From positions 1-64,000 of the forward strand of contig JAMPAT010000003.1 in NCBI GenBank assembly GCA_023667095.1: a DNA stretch of 64,000 nucleotides. Direction: 5' to 3'. Every line of letters starts with the position of its first letter. Position 1 is the first letter of the stretch. The notes beneath the pieces were generated by a model. The model did no database searches. It had not been told where the DNA came from and worked only from the letters and a program-made list of their open reading frames with translations. Origin of the DNA: Bacteroidales bacterium. Its GTDB lineage: Bacteria > Bacteroidota > Bacteroidia > Bacteroidales > UBA932. Of the stretch, positions 9,789 to 18,063 are shown one piece after another. Position numbers and translations under genes: made by a program.

Positions 9789-12700
9789 TTAGAACTGGAA
9801 CTTCACGTTGAATCCGAGATTGCGTGTACTTGGAAGCATAAAGTAATCCACTCCCTGGTAGTAGTTGTTGCCTGTAGCAGCAGACAATTCCGGATCAAAC
9901 GGTGCCTTGCAGTAAATCATGGCCAGATTCCTTGCGACAAAACCTACAGTCATACGCAATTTATCATTGAACCATTTTTGTGGCAAAGTATAATTCAGGG
10001 TAAGTTCCTGGAGACGGATATTTGTTGCATCATACATATAATATGCTGCATATCCTCCCTGTGCAGTACTGATGCCTGTATAGTATTTTTCTGCGGCAAG
10101 CAGACCGTAGTTTACAGGAACTCCACCGGCATCCCTTGCAGCAGCCGAAACTTCGGAAGCACCATAGTAGTCAAGGATACCCTGGGTTGCAGAATATACG
10201 AGTCCTCCGATACGTGCTGTAAGGACAACACCGAGAGAAACACCTGCATAGCTGAATGTGTTGCTCCATCCGAGATTTGCCTTAGGGGCAAGCGAGCCTA
10301 CCTTGAACGGCTCCACAGACATCATCTTTATATTGTTGTTATTGTCAACATCAACATTTCCGTTCAGGTCATGGGCAATAACATGATGTGCATAGATATC
10401 GGAAAGAGAGCCTCCTTCACGAAGAATTACACGAGGTGCCACATTGGATGCACCGAGCCAGTCCTTGTTGATTTCCGTTACATCTACAGGAACACCTGTC
10501 GTAGGATCCGGAATACCATGGGCAAGTTCCTTGATTACATTCTCATTGAATGTGAAAGTAAACCCGGTGTCCCATCCGAAACCGCCCCAGTTATTGTTGT
10601 ATCCAAGTGCAAGCTCAACTCCCTGGTTCTGGATATTACCTGTCTGCGCAACAAAGTTCTTATATCCGGATGCCGCAGACAGAGGTGCATAGATTGTCTG
10701 GTTATATGTATTTGAACGGTAATATGTGACATCAAGGCTAAGCCCGTCGAAGAACCTCATATTGAGACCCAGCTCCCAGGAACGTGTATTCTCCGGCCTG
10801 AGGTCATATGCAGGATATGTGTCACTCTTTGACCAGTTATGTGTCTGGTCATTGTACTTGTAGCTCGGATTTGAGAGGAACCTGTCAAATGAAGTAGCGA
10901 CTTCAGAATAAGACCCCCTGATTTTCAGGAATGGAAACCATTTAGGCATATCAACAAGTTCGGAAATTACAACCGAAAGGCCTGCCGAAGGATAGAAGAA
11001 TGAATGCTTCGATGTATATGCGAGCTGTGAAGCCCAGTCGTTACGTCCTGTCAAAGTAAGGAAGACAGCATTGTTCCAGCCGAGTTCAACTGAAGCGAAT
11101 ACAGACTGTGTCTGGTCGTGCCATCCCTCTTCATTACCCTTGTAGTTCACAGCCGTATTGAGATTGTTTGCAGCAAAGTGATTAGGGAATATGAGGTCAC
11201 CGGCAGCACGTGACATATAATAACGCTGGTCATTGATGGATCCTCCGACATTGGCAATCAGTCTCCAGTCACCCCAAGTCTTGTCAACATTGGCGATAAC
11301 GTCTCCGTAGAATGAACGGTCATTCATGTTGTCAAGCTTATATCCACCGTTCTCTCCGGCAAAAGTAGTCAGTGTCCCCGCATAATATTTGGTCGTCTGC
11401 TTATATGTAGACTCATCAAGCCTTGCACGGCCCACGATATTAAGCCAGGAAGTTATATTGTACTGCAATGACGCATTGAGCATATAACGGCGCTTGTTCA
11501 TGTCGCGGTTGTTGCGGTTCTGGATCCAATAAGGGTTCTGGATATTATGCGCCCCTTCGGCATATGGCCAATACTGTGTATTTATTCCGTTGATCGGGTC
11601 CCAGCGTTCAAAAAGACGCACCTCATCGAAATTACCTCCACGAGGGAAGAGATAAAGTGCCGGAAGAGGGTTAAAATAGCTTCCCTGCGAAACAAGGTTA
11701 TGGTCGTTCTGGATAATGACACTGGCACCGAAATCAAGGATAAGCTTGTCTTTCGCAAATTTTGTCGTGTTTCTCGCAGTAAAATTATAGCGGTTGTACT
11801 TGCTCTCAGGGACAATGCCGGTAGTATTTGTTGTTGAACCTGAAATATAAGTCTGGTTCTTTTCATTGCCTGTGGACAATGAAACGGAGTTTATTACATT
11901 TGTGCCTGTGTTGAAAAATTTACGCGGATCATAGCTGTAGGTTTCAGGCAATGCCTCACCCCAGTTGCTGTAGCCTGCACTGGAAGCATATCTGTCCTGC
12001 ATTTGAGGCATCATATAGGCAGTTGAGAATGTAGTGCTGTTGCTTACAGTAACGGTAGTCTTGCCCTCTTTTCCTTTCTTTGTGTTGATAATGATGACAC
12101 CGTTTGCCGCATCAGAACCATAAAGGGCAGCCGCAGAAGGACCAGTAAGCATATTGACAGACTCGATGTCCTCCGGGTTGATGTCGGCAGCTGCTTCAGA
12201 GCCGACCGCCTCTGCCATTACACCGCCTGTACCGCCGAAACTTTTGTTGTACATCGGCACACCGTCAATCACATAAAGGACAGTATTGTTCTTCTCTATG
12301 GATTTCATACCACGCATTACCACACGTGTAGAACTACCGGGGCCACTGGCTCCAGACTGGATCTGGACACCGGCTACCTTTCCGACAAGGGAATTCACAA
12401 AATTGGCATCCTTCACTGCAGTGAGTGATTCAGAATCCACCTTCTGGATATTGTAAGCAAGTGTCTTTTCCTCCCTTTTGATACCGAGGGCAGTGACAAC
12501 AACGTCATCAAGGTATTCTGCCGAAGCTTCAAGGGTTACATTCAAGACAGCCTGCCCAGTATAGGCGATTTCCTGTGTCGTATATCCAAGATTGGATATT
12601 ACAATCACATCATTTTTCTTTAGCCCTGAAAGGACGAAGTCTCCATCAAAGCCTGTAGTCACGCCACGTGTACTGCCTTTAATCATTACAGCAGCACCTA

Positions 12701-12863
12701 TCACAGGACCACTTTCATCAGTAATAATACCTTTTACTACCCCCCCCGTTTGCTGGGAGGCCTCCTGGGCATTTACCCACCGGAGTGTCATCATATCGAC
12801 TGCTGACAGTGAGATAAATGCCATGCAGAACATGATGATTTGAGTTTTAAAGCTTTTAAACAT
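9789..12863 (-). CDS. SusC/RagA-family TonB-dependent outer-membrane transporter
   Basis: This 1024-residue outer-membrane transporter imports oligosaccharides using TonB energy. The start is set at the ATG at 12863, which gives a normal signal peptide (MFKSFKTQ...WVNAQ). An upstream ATG would add 28 residues lying across the promoter. Domains in order are a carboxypeptidase-D regulatory-like domain (about 45-115), a TonB box-like segment DDVVVTALGI, a plug domain with the SusC VIDGVPM motif (about 130-260) and a large beta barrel ending in KFQF. No N-terminal STN domain is present, so trans-envelope signalling to an ECF sigma factor is unlikely. It heads the operon susC-susD-GH18-LamG. Confidence 0.97.
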   Translation of the reverse strand: MFKSFKTQIIMFCMAFISLSAVDMMTLRWVNAQEASQQTGGVVKGIITDESGPVIGAAVMIKGSTRGVTTGFDGDFVLSGLKKNDVIVISNLGYTTQEIAYTGQAVLNVTLEASAEYLDDVVVTALGIKREEKTLAYNIQKVDSESLTAVKDANFVNSLVGKVAGVQIQSGASGPGSSTRVVMRGMKSIEKNNTVLYVIDGVPMYNKSFGGTGGVMAEAVGSEAAADINPEDIESVNMLTGPSAAALYGSDAANGVIIINTKKGKEGKTTVTVSNSTTFSTAYMMPQMQDRYASSAGYSNWGEALPETYSYDPRKFFNTGTNVINSVSLSTGNEKNQTYISGSTTNTTGIVPESKYNRYNFTARNTTKFAKDKLILDFGASVIIQNDHNLVSQGSYFNPLPALYLFPRGGNFDEVRLFERWDPINGINTQYWPYAEGAHNIQNPYWIQNRNNRDMNKRRYMLNASLQYNITSWLNIVGRARLDESTYKQTTKYYAGTLTTFAGENGGYKLDNMNDRSFYGDVIANVDKTWGDWRLIANVGGSINDQRYYMSRAAGDLIFPNHFAANNLNTAVNYKGNEEGWHDQTQSVFASVELGWNNAVFLTLTGRNDWASQLAYTSKHSFFYPSAGLSVVISELVDMPKWFPFLKIRGSYSEVATSFDRFLSNPSYKYNDQTHNWSKSDTYPAYDLRPENTRSWELGLNMRFFDGLSLDVTYYRSNTYNQTIYAPLSAASGYKNFVAQTGNIQNQGVELALGYNNNWGGFGWDTGFTFTFNENVIKELAHGIPDPTTGVPVDVTEINKDWLGASNVAPRVILREGGSLSDIYAHHVIAHDLNGNVDVDNNNNIKMMSVEPFKVGSLAPKANLGWSNTFSYAGVSLGVVLTARIGGLVYSATQGILDYYGASEVSAAARDAGGVPVNYGLLAAEKYYTGISTAQGGYAAYYMYDATNIRLQELTLNYTLPQKWFNDKLRMTVGFVARNLAMIYCKAPFDPELSAATGNNYYQGVDYFMLPSTRNLGFNVKFQF

Positions 12864-12919
12864 AAATAAACATGTTAATGTGTTGTTCAAGATGATATGA
12901 AAAATACATATCAAGAAGA

Positions 12920-12927
12920 CAAATATA
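12920..12927 (-). promoter_or_regulatory. -7 box for the susC operon
   Basis: On the minus strand this reads TATATTTG, a full match to TAnnTTTG. A TTG lies 17 bases upstream. The predicted leader before the ATG at 12863 is about 50 bases. Confidence 0.5.
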
Positions 12928-13047
12928 ATCAAATTTAAACGATGCAATACAGGTTACTCAATTTTTATTAATGTTTTTTAACAAAAACCATCAATTTATT
13001 AAGTATTGAAAACAAATTGGCATATCACCAATAGACAGTTTACCAGC

Positions 13048-14583
13048 TCAACGCCTATGGACAAACAAAAAATAGCTATACACACAGTAGAGCACCACAA
13101 GGGCAGTATTGAACACGAGCTTCAGTATCATTGAAGACAGACCGCAAGAGAAGTCGGCCCCCGGGAACAGGAAATGTGATGACAGCATGGATAGTACATA
13201 GAAGAGTCCCATACCTATAAATATAAGGGCTATCCTGCCCCATCTGTATGGTATCGGATAATTCTTCTGCCCGAGATATGCACTTATTATGAACATCACC
13301 AAATAGCTTGCAAGATGCGCGAATGCAGCGGCCCAATAAGAATAGAGCGGCATGAACACTATGTTGACAACAGCCGTCACGGCAAGGCCTGCAAGTGTGA
13401 TATATATGGCCATTGAGGTCTTCCCTGAAAGCTTGTACCACATAGAGACATTGAAAAGCATCCCGAGGAGCATGTACGAGAGAAGCATTATCGGAACTAT
13501 CCCTATACCTGCCCGGAAATCACGTCCGAGGATAAGCGAAATCACATCTATATATAGTATGACACCCAGGAAGACAAGTCCGCAGAATGCCGTGAAATAT
13601 TCCATGACCTTGGCATACAGTTCCTTCGAGCCCTTGTCCTGCGTCCTCTGGAAAAAGAACGGCTCTGCGGCAAAGCGGAACATCTGTATGAAAAGAGACA
13701 TGATTACGGATATCTTGACTGCCGCCTGATAGATTCCAACACTTGAACGCCACGCATCTGCCCCTGTGTCGAAGAAACGGAAAAGAATCCTGTCGAGAAA
13801 GTCATTGAGGACACCTGGAAGGGCGGCAACCATAAGCGGGATGGAATAGACGAGCATCTGCTTCAGCAACTTTCCGTCAAGCTCGAATGAGAATCGCATA
13901 AGCGACGGAACAAAAAGCAGGGTGCAGACCACACAGCTTACGAAAATTGCAAATATCACATAGCTGAAATCCGGTACCGGCGACACGAAATGAAGAAGCC
14001 ACACCTGGTCTGCCCCAAGGCTTCCGGCAGGTATGCCTGCCGAGGCAGCCCGGTCAGCGCAATAGGATGCAAACGGAAAGAAGAGCAGGATGTTGACAAC
14101 GGTCTCTGTGATTATCTTCACTGTCTTCAGCAATGCGAATTTCAATGCCTTGTGCTCCTGGCGGAGCTTTGCAAAGAGGATGGCTGTAATGCTGTCCATG
14201 GCGAGGATTCCTCCCATGTACATTATGCAGCTGCCATATCCCTCATACCCGAGCCACGCGGAAATCGGGCCTGAGAATGCAACCATGAGCGCAAGGAAAG
14301 CCAGGCTGATTCCGGATACGGCCGCAAGGGCATTCGAATATACAGCCTTCGGATCAGCGTTCTCCCTGTTGGCGAAACGGAAGCATCCGGTCTCCAGGCC
14401 AAGTACCAGTACCACCTGGAGCACAGCGATATAGGCCATGAATTCGGCAACAACTCCATAACTTTCCGTTGTCAGGAGCCTTGTGTAGAACGGTACAAAA
14501 AGAAAATTTATTATGCGGGCAAGTATTGTACTCAGCCCGTAGACGGCGGTCTCTCCCGCAAGCTGTTTAATCGGATTTGCCAT
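13048..14583 (-). CDS. Oligosaccharide flippase/polysaccharide export protein (MATE-like)
   Basis: This integral membrane protein of about 511 residues has 12-14 hydrophobic segments and the N-terminal pattern of Wzx-type flippases (GETAVYGLSTILARIINFLFVPFYTR). Such proteins flip lipid-linked sugar units across the inner membrane. The start is placed at the ATG at 14583 (MANPIKQLAG); an upstream ATG adds 18 charged residues not expected in the family. It stands alone with no glycosyltransferases around it, so the glycan it serves is unknown. It is divergent from the cyclophilin gene. Confidence 0.88.
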   Translation of the reverse strand: MANPIKQLAGETAVYGLSTILARIINFLFVPFYTRLLTTESYGVVAEFMAYIAVLQVVLVLGLETGCFRFANRENADPKAVYSNALAAVSGISLAFLALMVAFSGPISAWLGYEGYGSCIMYMGGILAMDSITAILFAKLRQEHKALKFALLKTVKIITETVVNILLFFPFASYCADRAASAGIPAGSLGADQVWLLHFVSPVPDFSYVIFAIFVSCVVCTLLFVPSLMRFSFELDGKLLKQMLVYSIPLMVAALPGVLNDFLDRILFRFFDTGADAWRSSVGIYQAAVKISVIMSLFIQMFRFAAEPFFFQRTQDKGSKELYAKVMEYFTAFCGLVFLGVILYIDVISLILGRDFRAGIGIVPIMLLSYMLLGMLFNVSMWYKLSGKTSMAIYITLAGLAVTAVVNIVFMPLYSYWAAAFAHLASYLVMFIISAYLGQKNYPIPYRWGRIALIFIGMGLFYVLSMLSSHFLFPGADFSCGLSSMILKLVFNTALVVLYCVYSYFLFVHRR

Positions 14584-14771
14584 AACAGCCGCAAAATTAA
14601 GAAAAATATCGGCTTCCGCTGCCTGTCTTTTCTGCATATGGTATCGCTGTCATTTCCAAAGCTTCCCATACTGCCTCTCTATAAACCCTCAATCCACCAT
14701 GCAGCATGCAGTTGCATTTCAACAACACCAGAAAAGAAGCAACAGCTACATCTATGTGCGGCATTTTTATA

Positions 14772-14779
14772 TATCTTTG
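14772..14779 (+). promoter_or_regulatory. -7 box for cyclophilin lipoprotein
   Basis: TATCTTTG matches TAnnTTTG 21 bases before the ATG at 14801. It supports that start over the in-frame ATG at 14699. Confidence 0.5.
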
Positions 14780-14800
14780 TGTCCACAAAACCATAAGGAC

Positions 14801-15484
14801 ATGAAAAAGACATTATCGGACATCATCATTCTTGCATCTGTTGCCATTTTCTGCATATCATGCAGTTGCTCAAACAACAGCAAAGAAGCAAACCAGGAGG
14901 AAGAAACTTCCACGGAAGCCACTGCACCGGCACAGGCCAGCACTGATATGGGAATAAAGGCATCAGACCTTCCGGAAGAGCCGGTTTTCGACATAGCCAC
15001 CAGCCTTGGCACAATAAGGGTGAAGCTATACAGCAAGACACCCAGGCACAGGGACAATTTTGTCAAGCTGGCCCTCGGCAACTTCTATGACGGGATACTT
15101 TTCCACCGCGTCATCAACGGTTTCATGATACAGGCCGGAGATCCGCTCACAAAGGACCCGGCAAATGCAGATATGTTCGGGACCGGTGGCCCCGGCTACA
15201 CTGTTCCGGCTGAATTCGTAAACGAATACTACCACAAGAAAGGAGCACTTGCAGCTGCACGCCGCGGAGATGCAGCCAATCCCAAAAAAGCTTCATCCGG
15301 TTCACAGTTCTACCTTGTACAGGACGAGATGGCCTGCCTTCCGCTTGACGGGGAATATACTGTATTCGGCGAGACAGTCAACGGGCTTGACGTAATAGAC
15401 AAGATTGCGGCAGTCCCTACAGACAGGCATGACCGTCCAATAGAGAATGTGGCAATACTCAGCATTACACCTGTTCTCGAATAA
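14801..15484 (+). CDS. Cyclophilin-type peptidyl-prolyl isomerase lipoprotein
   Basis: This 227-residue predicted lipoprotein (lipobox FCISC, Cys21) has an acidic linker rich in Glu, Thr and Ala (about 25-60) followed by a cyclophilin domain (about 65-225). Catalytic-core signatures are visible: FHRVINGFMIQAGDP, SGSQFYLV and the LDGEYTVFGE segment. It likely speeds proline isomerisation during folding of envelope proteins in the periplasm. It reads into the HAD gene eight bases later, so the two may be co-transcribed. Confidence 0.92.
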   Translation: MKKTLSDIIILASVAIFCISCSCSNNSKEANQEEETSTEATAPAQASTDMGIKASDLPEEPVFDIATSLGTIRVKLYSKTPRHRDNFVKLALGNFYDGILFHRVINGFMIQAGDPLTKDPANADMFGTGGPGYTVPAEFVNEYYHKKGALAAARRGDAANPKKASSGSQFYLVQDEMACLPLDGEYTVFGETVNGLDVIDKIAAVPTDRHDRPIENVAILSITPVLE

Positions 15485-15492
15485 TACCTTTC

Positions 15493-16191
15493 ATGAACAT
15501 GATAAAGGGAAATTTCAGATACATTTTCTTTGACGCCGACGATACCCTATGGCAGAACGAGGAATATTTCCGCAAAGCTGAGCACAGTTTTGCCTCACTG
15601 CTGCAAGGATACGGTTCTCCAGAGTCAATCATAGGCCTCCTCACAGAGAAGCAGGAGGACAATATTCCACTGTTCGGATATGGCTCCAAGACTTTCATGA
15701 TAAGCATGCTCGATGCTGCAGCCGGGATTTGCGGGGAAAATTTCAGCACAGTACTGTACAACGGGATAAAGGGAATCATAACTGACCTGGCATACCATGA
15801 GTTCAACCTTCTCGATGGAGTCGAGCAGACGCTTGCAGCCCTGGCAAGCAGGTACACACTTGCTGTCGCCACAAAGGGAGACCTTGTAGAACAACGTACA
15901 AAGTACCATGAGTCAGGCCTGGAAAGGTTTTTCCACCACATTGAGGTCCTCCCAGACAAAAGCGAAGAGGACTATAGGGAAATGGCCCGCAAACTTGAAA
16001 TAGCACCGGAGGAAATCCTGATGGTAGGCAATGCTATCAAGTCAGATATTGTGCCTGTCATTGCTGTCGGAGGAACAGCCATACATATTCCATATAAGGT
16101 AACTTGGGCGCATGAAATCATGGCGATGCCTAAATCAGACAGGATTTTCGAGCTTAAAAGCATAAAAGATTTACCGAAGCTTCTACTATAG
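15493..16191 (+). CDS. HAD-superfamily hydrolase
   Basis: This 232-residue cytoplasmic hydrolase has HAD motif I FFDADDTLW near residue 14 (nucleophile Asp in DADDT), a conserved Lys in the ATKGDL segment (motifs II/III region) and motif IV-like MVGNAIKSDIVP near residue 178. The long helical cap between motifs I and II is of the YjjG/phosphoglycolate phosphatase type. The substrate is not evident. ATG codons at 15493 and 15499 are both possible starts. A sigma-54-like promoter begins only ten bases after its stop codon. Confidence 0.85.
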   Translation: MNMIKGNFRYIFFDADDTLWQNEEYFRKAEHSFASLLQGYGSPESIIGLLTEKQEDNIPLFGYGSKTFMISMLDAAAGICGENFSTVLYNGIKGIITDLAYHEFNLLDGVEQTLAALASRYTLAVATKGDLVEQRTKYHESGLERFFHHIEVLPDKSEEDYREMARKLEIAPEEILMVGNAIKSDIVPVIAVGGTAIHIPYKVTWAHEIMAMPKSDRIFELKSIKDLPKLLL

Positions 16192-16200
16192 TGACCTATT

Positions 16201-16216
16201 TGGCACAGGAATTGCA
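16201..16216 (+). promoter_or_regulatory. Putative sigma-54 promoter, copy A
   Basis: TGGCACAGGAATTGCA fits the sigma-54 consensus TGGCACG-N4-TTGCW with one mismatch. The GG (16202-16203) and GC (16214-16215) doublets are exactly ten bases apart. The predicted start of transcription is near 16227, just ahead of the conserved core of ncRNA copy A. Confidence 0.6.
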
Positions 16217-16226
16217 ATATTTCGAC

Positions 16227-16308
16227 ACTGAATAGTTTTTTCATAGGTTAAGTTTTAGGTTAGAATTGCGGGCGGCTTCCGATGTGAATCGGGAGCCGTC
16301 CATCTTTA
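16227..16308 (+). ncRNA. Putative sigma-54-dependent small RNA, copy A
   Basis: The unit has a 39-base core (16231-16269, beginning AATAGTTTTTTCATAGG), identical base for base to copy B, then a 14-bp stem (16270-16283 with 16288-16301, including G-U pairs) closed by a GUGA (GNRA) tetraloop. A short T-rich stretch follows. The core contains the near-repeat TAGGTTA twice. No protein is likely on this strand. Whether it is a free sRNA or part of the 3' region of the HAD gene transcript is not settled by sequence. Confidence 0.5.
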
Positions 16309-16388
16309 TGATACAGTGGCCCCTGCATTTAAAAATCCACTTTCCACTACAACATATTGCGAAATATCCATATCATATTCCTCAACTT

Positions 16389-16404
16389 TGGCCCGGATAT
16401 TGCA
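16389..16404 (+). promoter_or_regulatory. Putative sigma-54 promoter, copy B
   Basis: TGGCCCGGATATTGCA fits TGGCACG-N4-TTGCW with one mismatch. GG (16390-16391) and GC (16402-16403) are again exactly ten bases apart. Predicted transcription start is near 16415. The surroundings, TTTGGC at the left and TTGCAA at the right, are shared with copy A, while the sequence between promoter and core is not. Confidence 0.6.
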
Positions 16405-16414
16405 AGATTCACGA

Positions 16415-16501
16415 GTGAATAAAAATAGTTTTTTCATAGGTTAAGTTTTAGGTTAGAATTGCTGACGGCCAACGATGTGAATCGAAGGCCGTCTTTCTTT
16501 T
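16415..16501 (+). ncRNA. Putative sigma-54-dependent small RNA, copy B
   Basis: The same 39-base core (16424-16462) is followed by a stem-loop with different sequence but conserved pairing: 16464-16470 with 16487-16493, a two-base A/A internal loop, then 16473-16476 with 16481-16484, closed again by GUGA. A T-rich run (16494-16501) follows, as in an intrinsic terminator. Compensatory changes against copy A at most stem positions argue that the structure, not the sequence, is kept. Confidence 0.5.
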
Positions 16502-16535
16502 CCATACTTTCCATCATTTCCCGCAAATCAATAAA

Positions 16536-16641
16536 GGTACTGTCTAACAGGTCGCTTTAAAGTCTTCACCCCTGTCAGAGTTTACATTTGAAATTCTGAC
16601 AGGGGTGATTTTCAATTTTTGTGTGCCTATTGGACAGCTCC
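16536..16641. repeat. MITE-like inverted-repeat element
   Basis: Outer imperfect inverted repeats (16536-16551 GGTACTGTCTAACAGG with 16626-16641, 12 of 16 matching) enclose a perfect 14-bp inner inverted repeat (16566-16579 with 16595-16608). The ends resemble insertion-sequence termini, and the length of about 106 bases suggests a non-autonomous miniature element. No clear target duplication is seen. The inner stem followed by TTTTCAATTTTT could also act as a terminator. Confidence 0.45.
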
Positions 16642-16663
16642 TTTACAGAATCCACTGAAGCCG

Positions 16664-16825
16664 TCACTCTACCGGTTCAAAGTCGCTTTTCCCGACCCCG
16701 CAGAGCGGACATAGCCAGTCATCAGGAATATCCTCAAATGCCGTCCCTGGTGCGATCCCGCTGTCCGGGTCGCCAGCCTGCGGGTCATATATATATCCGC
16801 AGACGATGCATACATACTTTTTCAT
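16664..16825 (-). CDS. Rubredoxin
   Basis: This 53-residue cytoplasmic electron carrier binds one iron through four cysteines in two CxxCG motifs, CIVCG near the N-terminus and CPLCG near the C-terminus. Its length equals the classic rubredoxins. The start at 16825 ([10 protein letters not shown]) is fixed by the family; an upstream ATG would add 24 unrelated residues. It lies 47 bases downstream of the sigma-factor operon on the same strand. In anaerobes rubredoxin typically feeds oxygen or peroxide reductases; the partner is not here. Confidence 0.95.
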   Translation of the reverse strand: MKKYVCIVCGYIYDPQAGDPDSGIAPGTAFEDIPDDWLCPLCGVGKSDFEPVE

Positions 16826-16872
16826 ATTGTCAATATTTATGTTAACGGCAGGACAATACAGCAATCTCTGTG

Positions 16873-17496
16873 CTAAATCCGCCCTGGAGCCGGACATTGT
16901 GCATCATCTTTTTTCAAAGTCTCTATCTGTGAGATTATTTCATCAAGTGCACGTACTATCTTACGATGTTTCCTGTAGCCAAGAAATCCTCCTGTTATTC
17001 CACCGATGCTCCCGCCTGTAATGAGCCCTATCACATATCCTTCATCTCCGCCCATCATTGCAGCCTCTGCGAAAAACCACACAATCCATAGCGCAAGCAA
17101 AGGAAGCATTATCCTGAAGCTCTTAAGATGACGTTCCTTGGTCTTTACAACCTTCGCTCCGGCATCGACAAGATTGTCATTCATTATGGCATCTGTCCTC
17201 ATGCCCCTTGTCACCGCGATATTCTTTGCAAGGCAGACAAGCAGGAAAACCATTGTGCCTGCAACGAAATACATGCTGAATCCCGCGTCAAGGAGAAAGT
17301 GCCCGCAGAAGCACATTGCGGCAATTGCAAGAATGTTGACCGTCATTGCATTGCTGTTGAAGCTGCTTATGTTCCTCTTCATTGCATTGCGCAGCATCTT
17401 CCTGCTTACAAGCTCGTCCTCAGCAACCTTCTTTTTCAGCAATTCGATCTGTGAGCGCATCTGCTCAATATCTTCCATTGTATTTTTCTGTTCCAT
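16873..17496 (-). CDS. Membrane protein co-encoded with ECF sigma factor
   Basis: This 207-residue protein has an N-terminal coiled-coil-like stretch (about 5-40, many Glu, Lys and Leu), then four hydrophobic segments (about 50-70, 75-92, 125-150 and a glycine-rich one at 155-175, which includes [13 protein letters not shown]) and a short charged tail. I recognise no named family. It begins seven bases after the sigma factor gene, which makes it a candidate membrane anti-sigma factor or effector. That role is inferred from position only, since no zinc-binding HxxxCxxC motif is present. Confidence 0.75.
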   Translation of the reverse strand: MEQKNTMEDIEQMRSQIELLKKKVAEDELVSRKMLRNAMKRNISSFNSNAMTVNILAIAAMCFCGHFLLDAGFSMYFVAGTMVFLLVCLAKNIAVTRGMRTDAIMNDNLVDAGAKVVKTKERHLKSFRIMLPLLALWIVWFFAEAAMMGGDEGYVIGLITGGSIGGITGGFLGYRKHRKIVRALDEIISQIETLKKDDAQCPAPGRI

Positions 17497-17503
17497 AATT
17501 CAT

Positions 17504-17995
17504 TTAGTCTTCATTGTTGTCCGATATCTCCTTTAGTTTCTCCTTTATCCTGAAAAGCTTGACAGACACATTCTTGGGGCTGATACCTACGATGGACCCG
17601 ATCTCATCATAGCTGAGATTCTCAAGCCAGAGCAGTACAATCGCCCTGTCAAATGCCCCAAGCCTGCTGATACGTTTTTTCAGCATCCTTATCTGTCTCG
17701 AATCTTCATCCGTATCGGAAAAAAGATTGAATGACATCTCCAGGGGAACCGTCTCTATACGGTGCTTCTTCTTTCTCTCAAATGAGATGCATGTGTTCAG
17801 GCTCACCCTGTAGACCCATGTACGGACCTGGCATTCACCACGGAATGCCGCAAATCCTTTCCACAGGTTGATAAGGATTTCCTGGAACAGGTCATTCACC
17901 TGTCCTGGGTTTTCCGAGAACATATAGCAAACCGTATAGATTGTGCCCTTATGCTCACGGACAATTTGCGCAAATTCATTTTCCTGTCTGTCCAT
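17504..17995 (-). CDS. ECF-type RNA polymerase sigma factor
   Basis: This 163-residue sigma-70-family protein has region 2 (about 8-75, with DLFQEILINLWKGFAAFRGECQVRTWVYR) and region 4 (about 105-160, with LSYDEIGSIVGISPKNVSVKLFRIKEKL, a helix-turn-helix for the -35 element). It lacks regions 1 and 3, as expected for extracytoplasmic-function factors. It is the first gene of an operon with a membrane protein. It is not next to a SusC with an STN domain, so it is not the usual FecI-like glycan sensor. A -7 box sits at 18056-18063. Confidence 0.92.
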   Translation of the reverse strand: MDRQENEFAQIVREHKGTIYTVCYMFSENPGQVNDLFQEILINLWKGFAAFRGECQVRTWVYRVSLNTCISFERKKKHRIETVPLEMSFNLFSDTDEDSRQIRMLKKRISRLGAFDRAIVLLWLENLSYDEIGSIVGISPKNVSVKLFRIKEKLKEISDNNED

Positions 17996-18055
17996 TTTTC
18001 AGGTGTATTATGTTTTCTAAAGGTTTTTATGCTGCATTAGACGCAAAGTCCAGTG

Positions 18056-18063
18056 CAAAACTA
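18056..18063 (-). promoter_or_regulatory. -7 box for ECF sigma operon
   Basis: TAGTTTTG on the minus strand matches TAnnTTTG, giving a leader of about 54 bases to the start at 17995. Confidence 0.4.

Noticed and set aside
9978..10715. Long plus-strand frame (245 codons) opposite susC
   Set aside because: Lies entirely within the well-supported susC gene and has the odd composition of a shadow frame.
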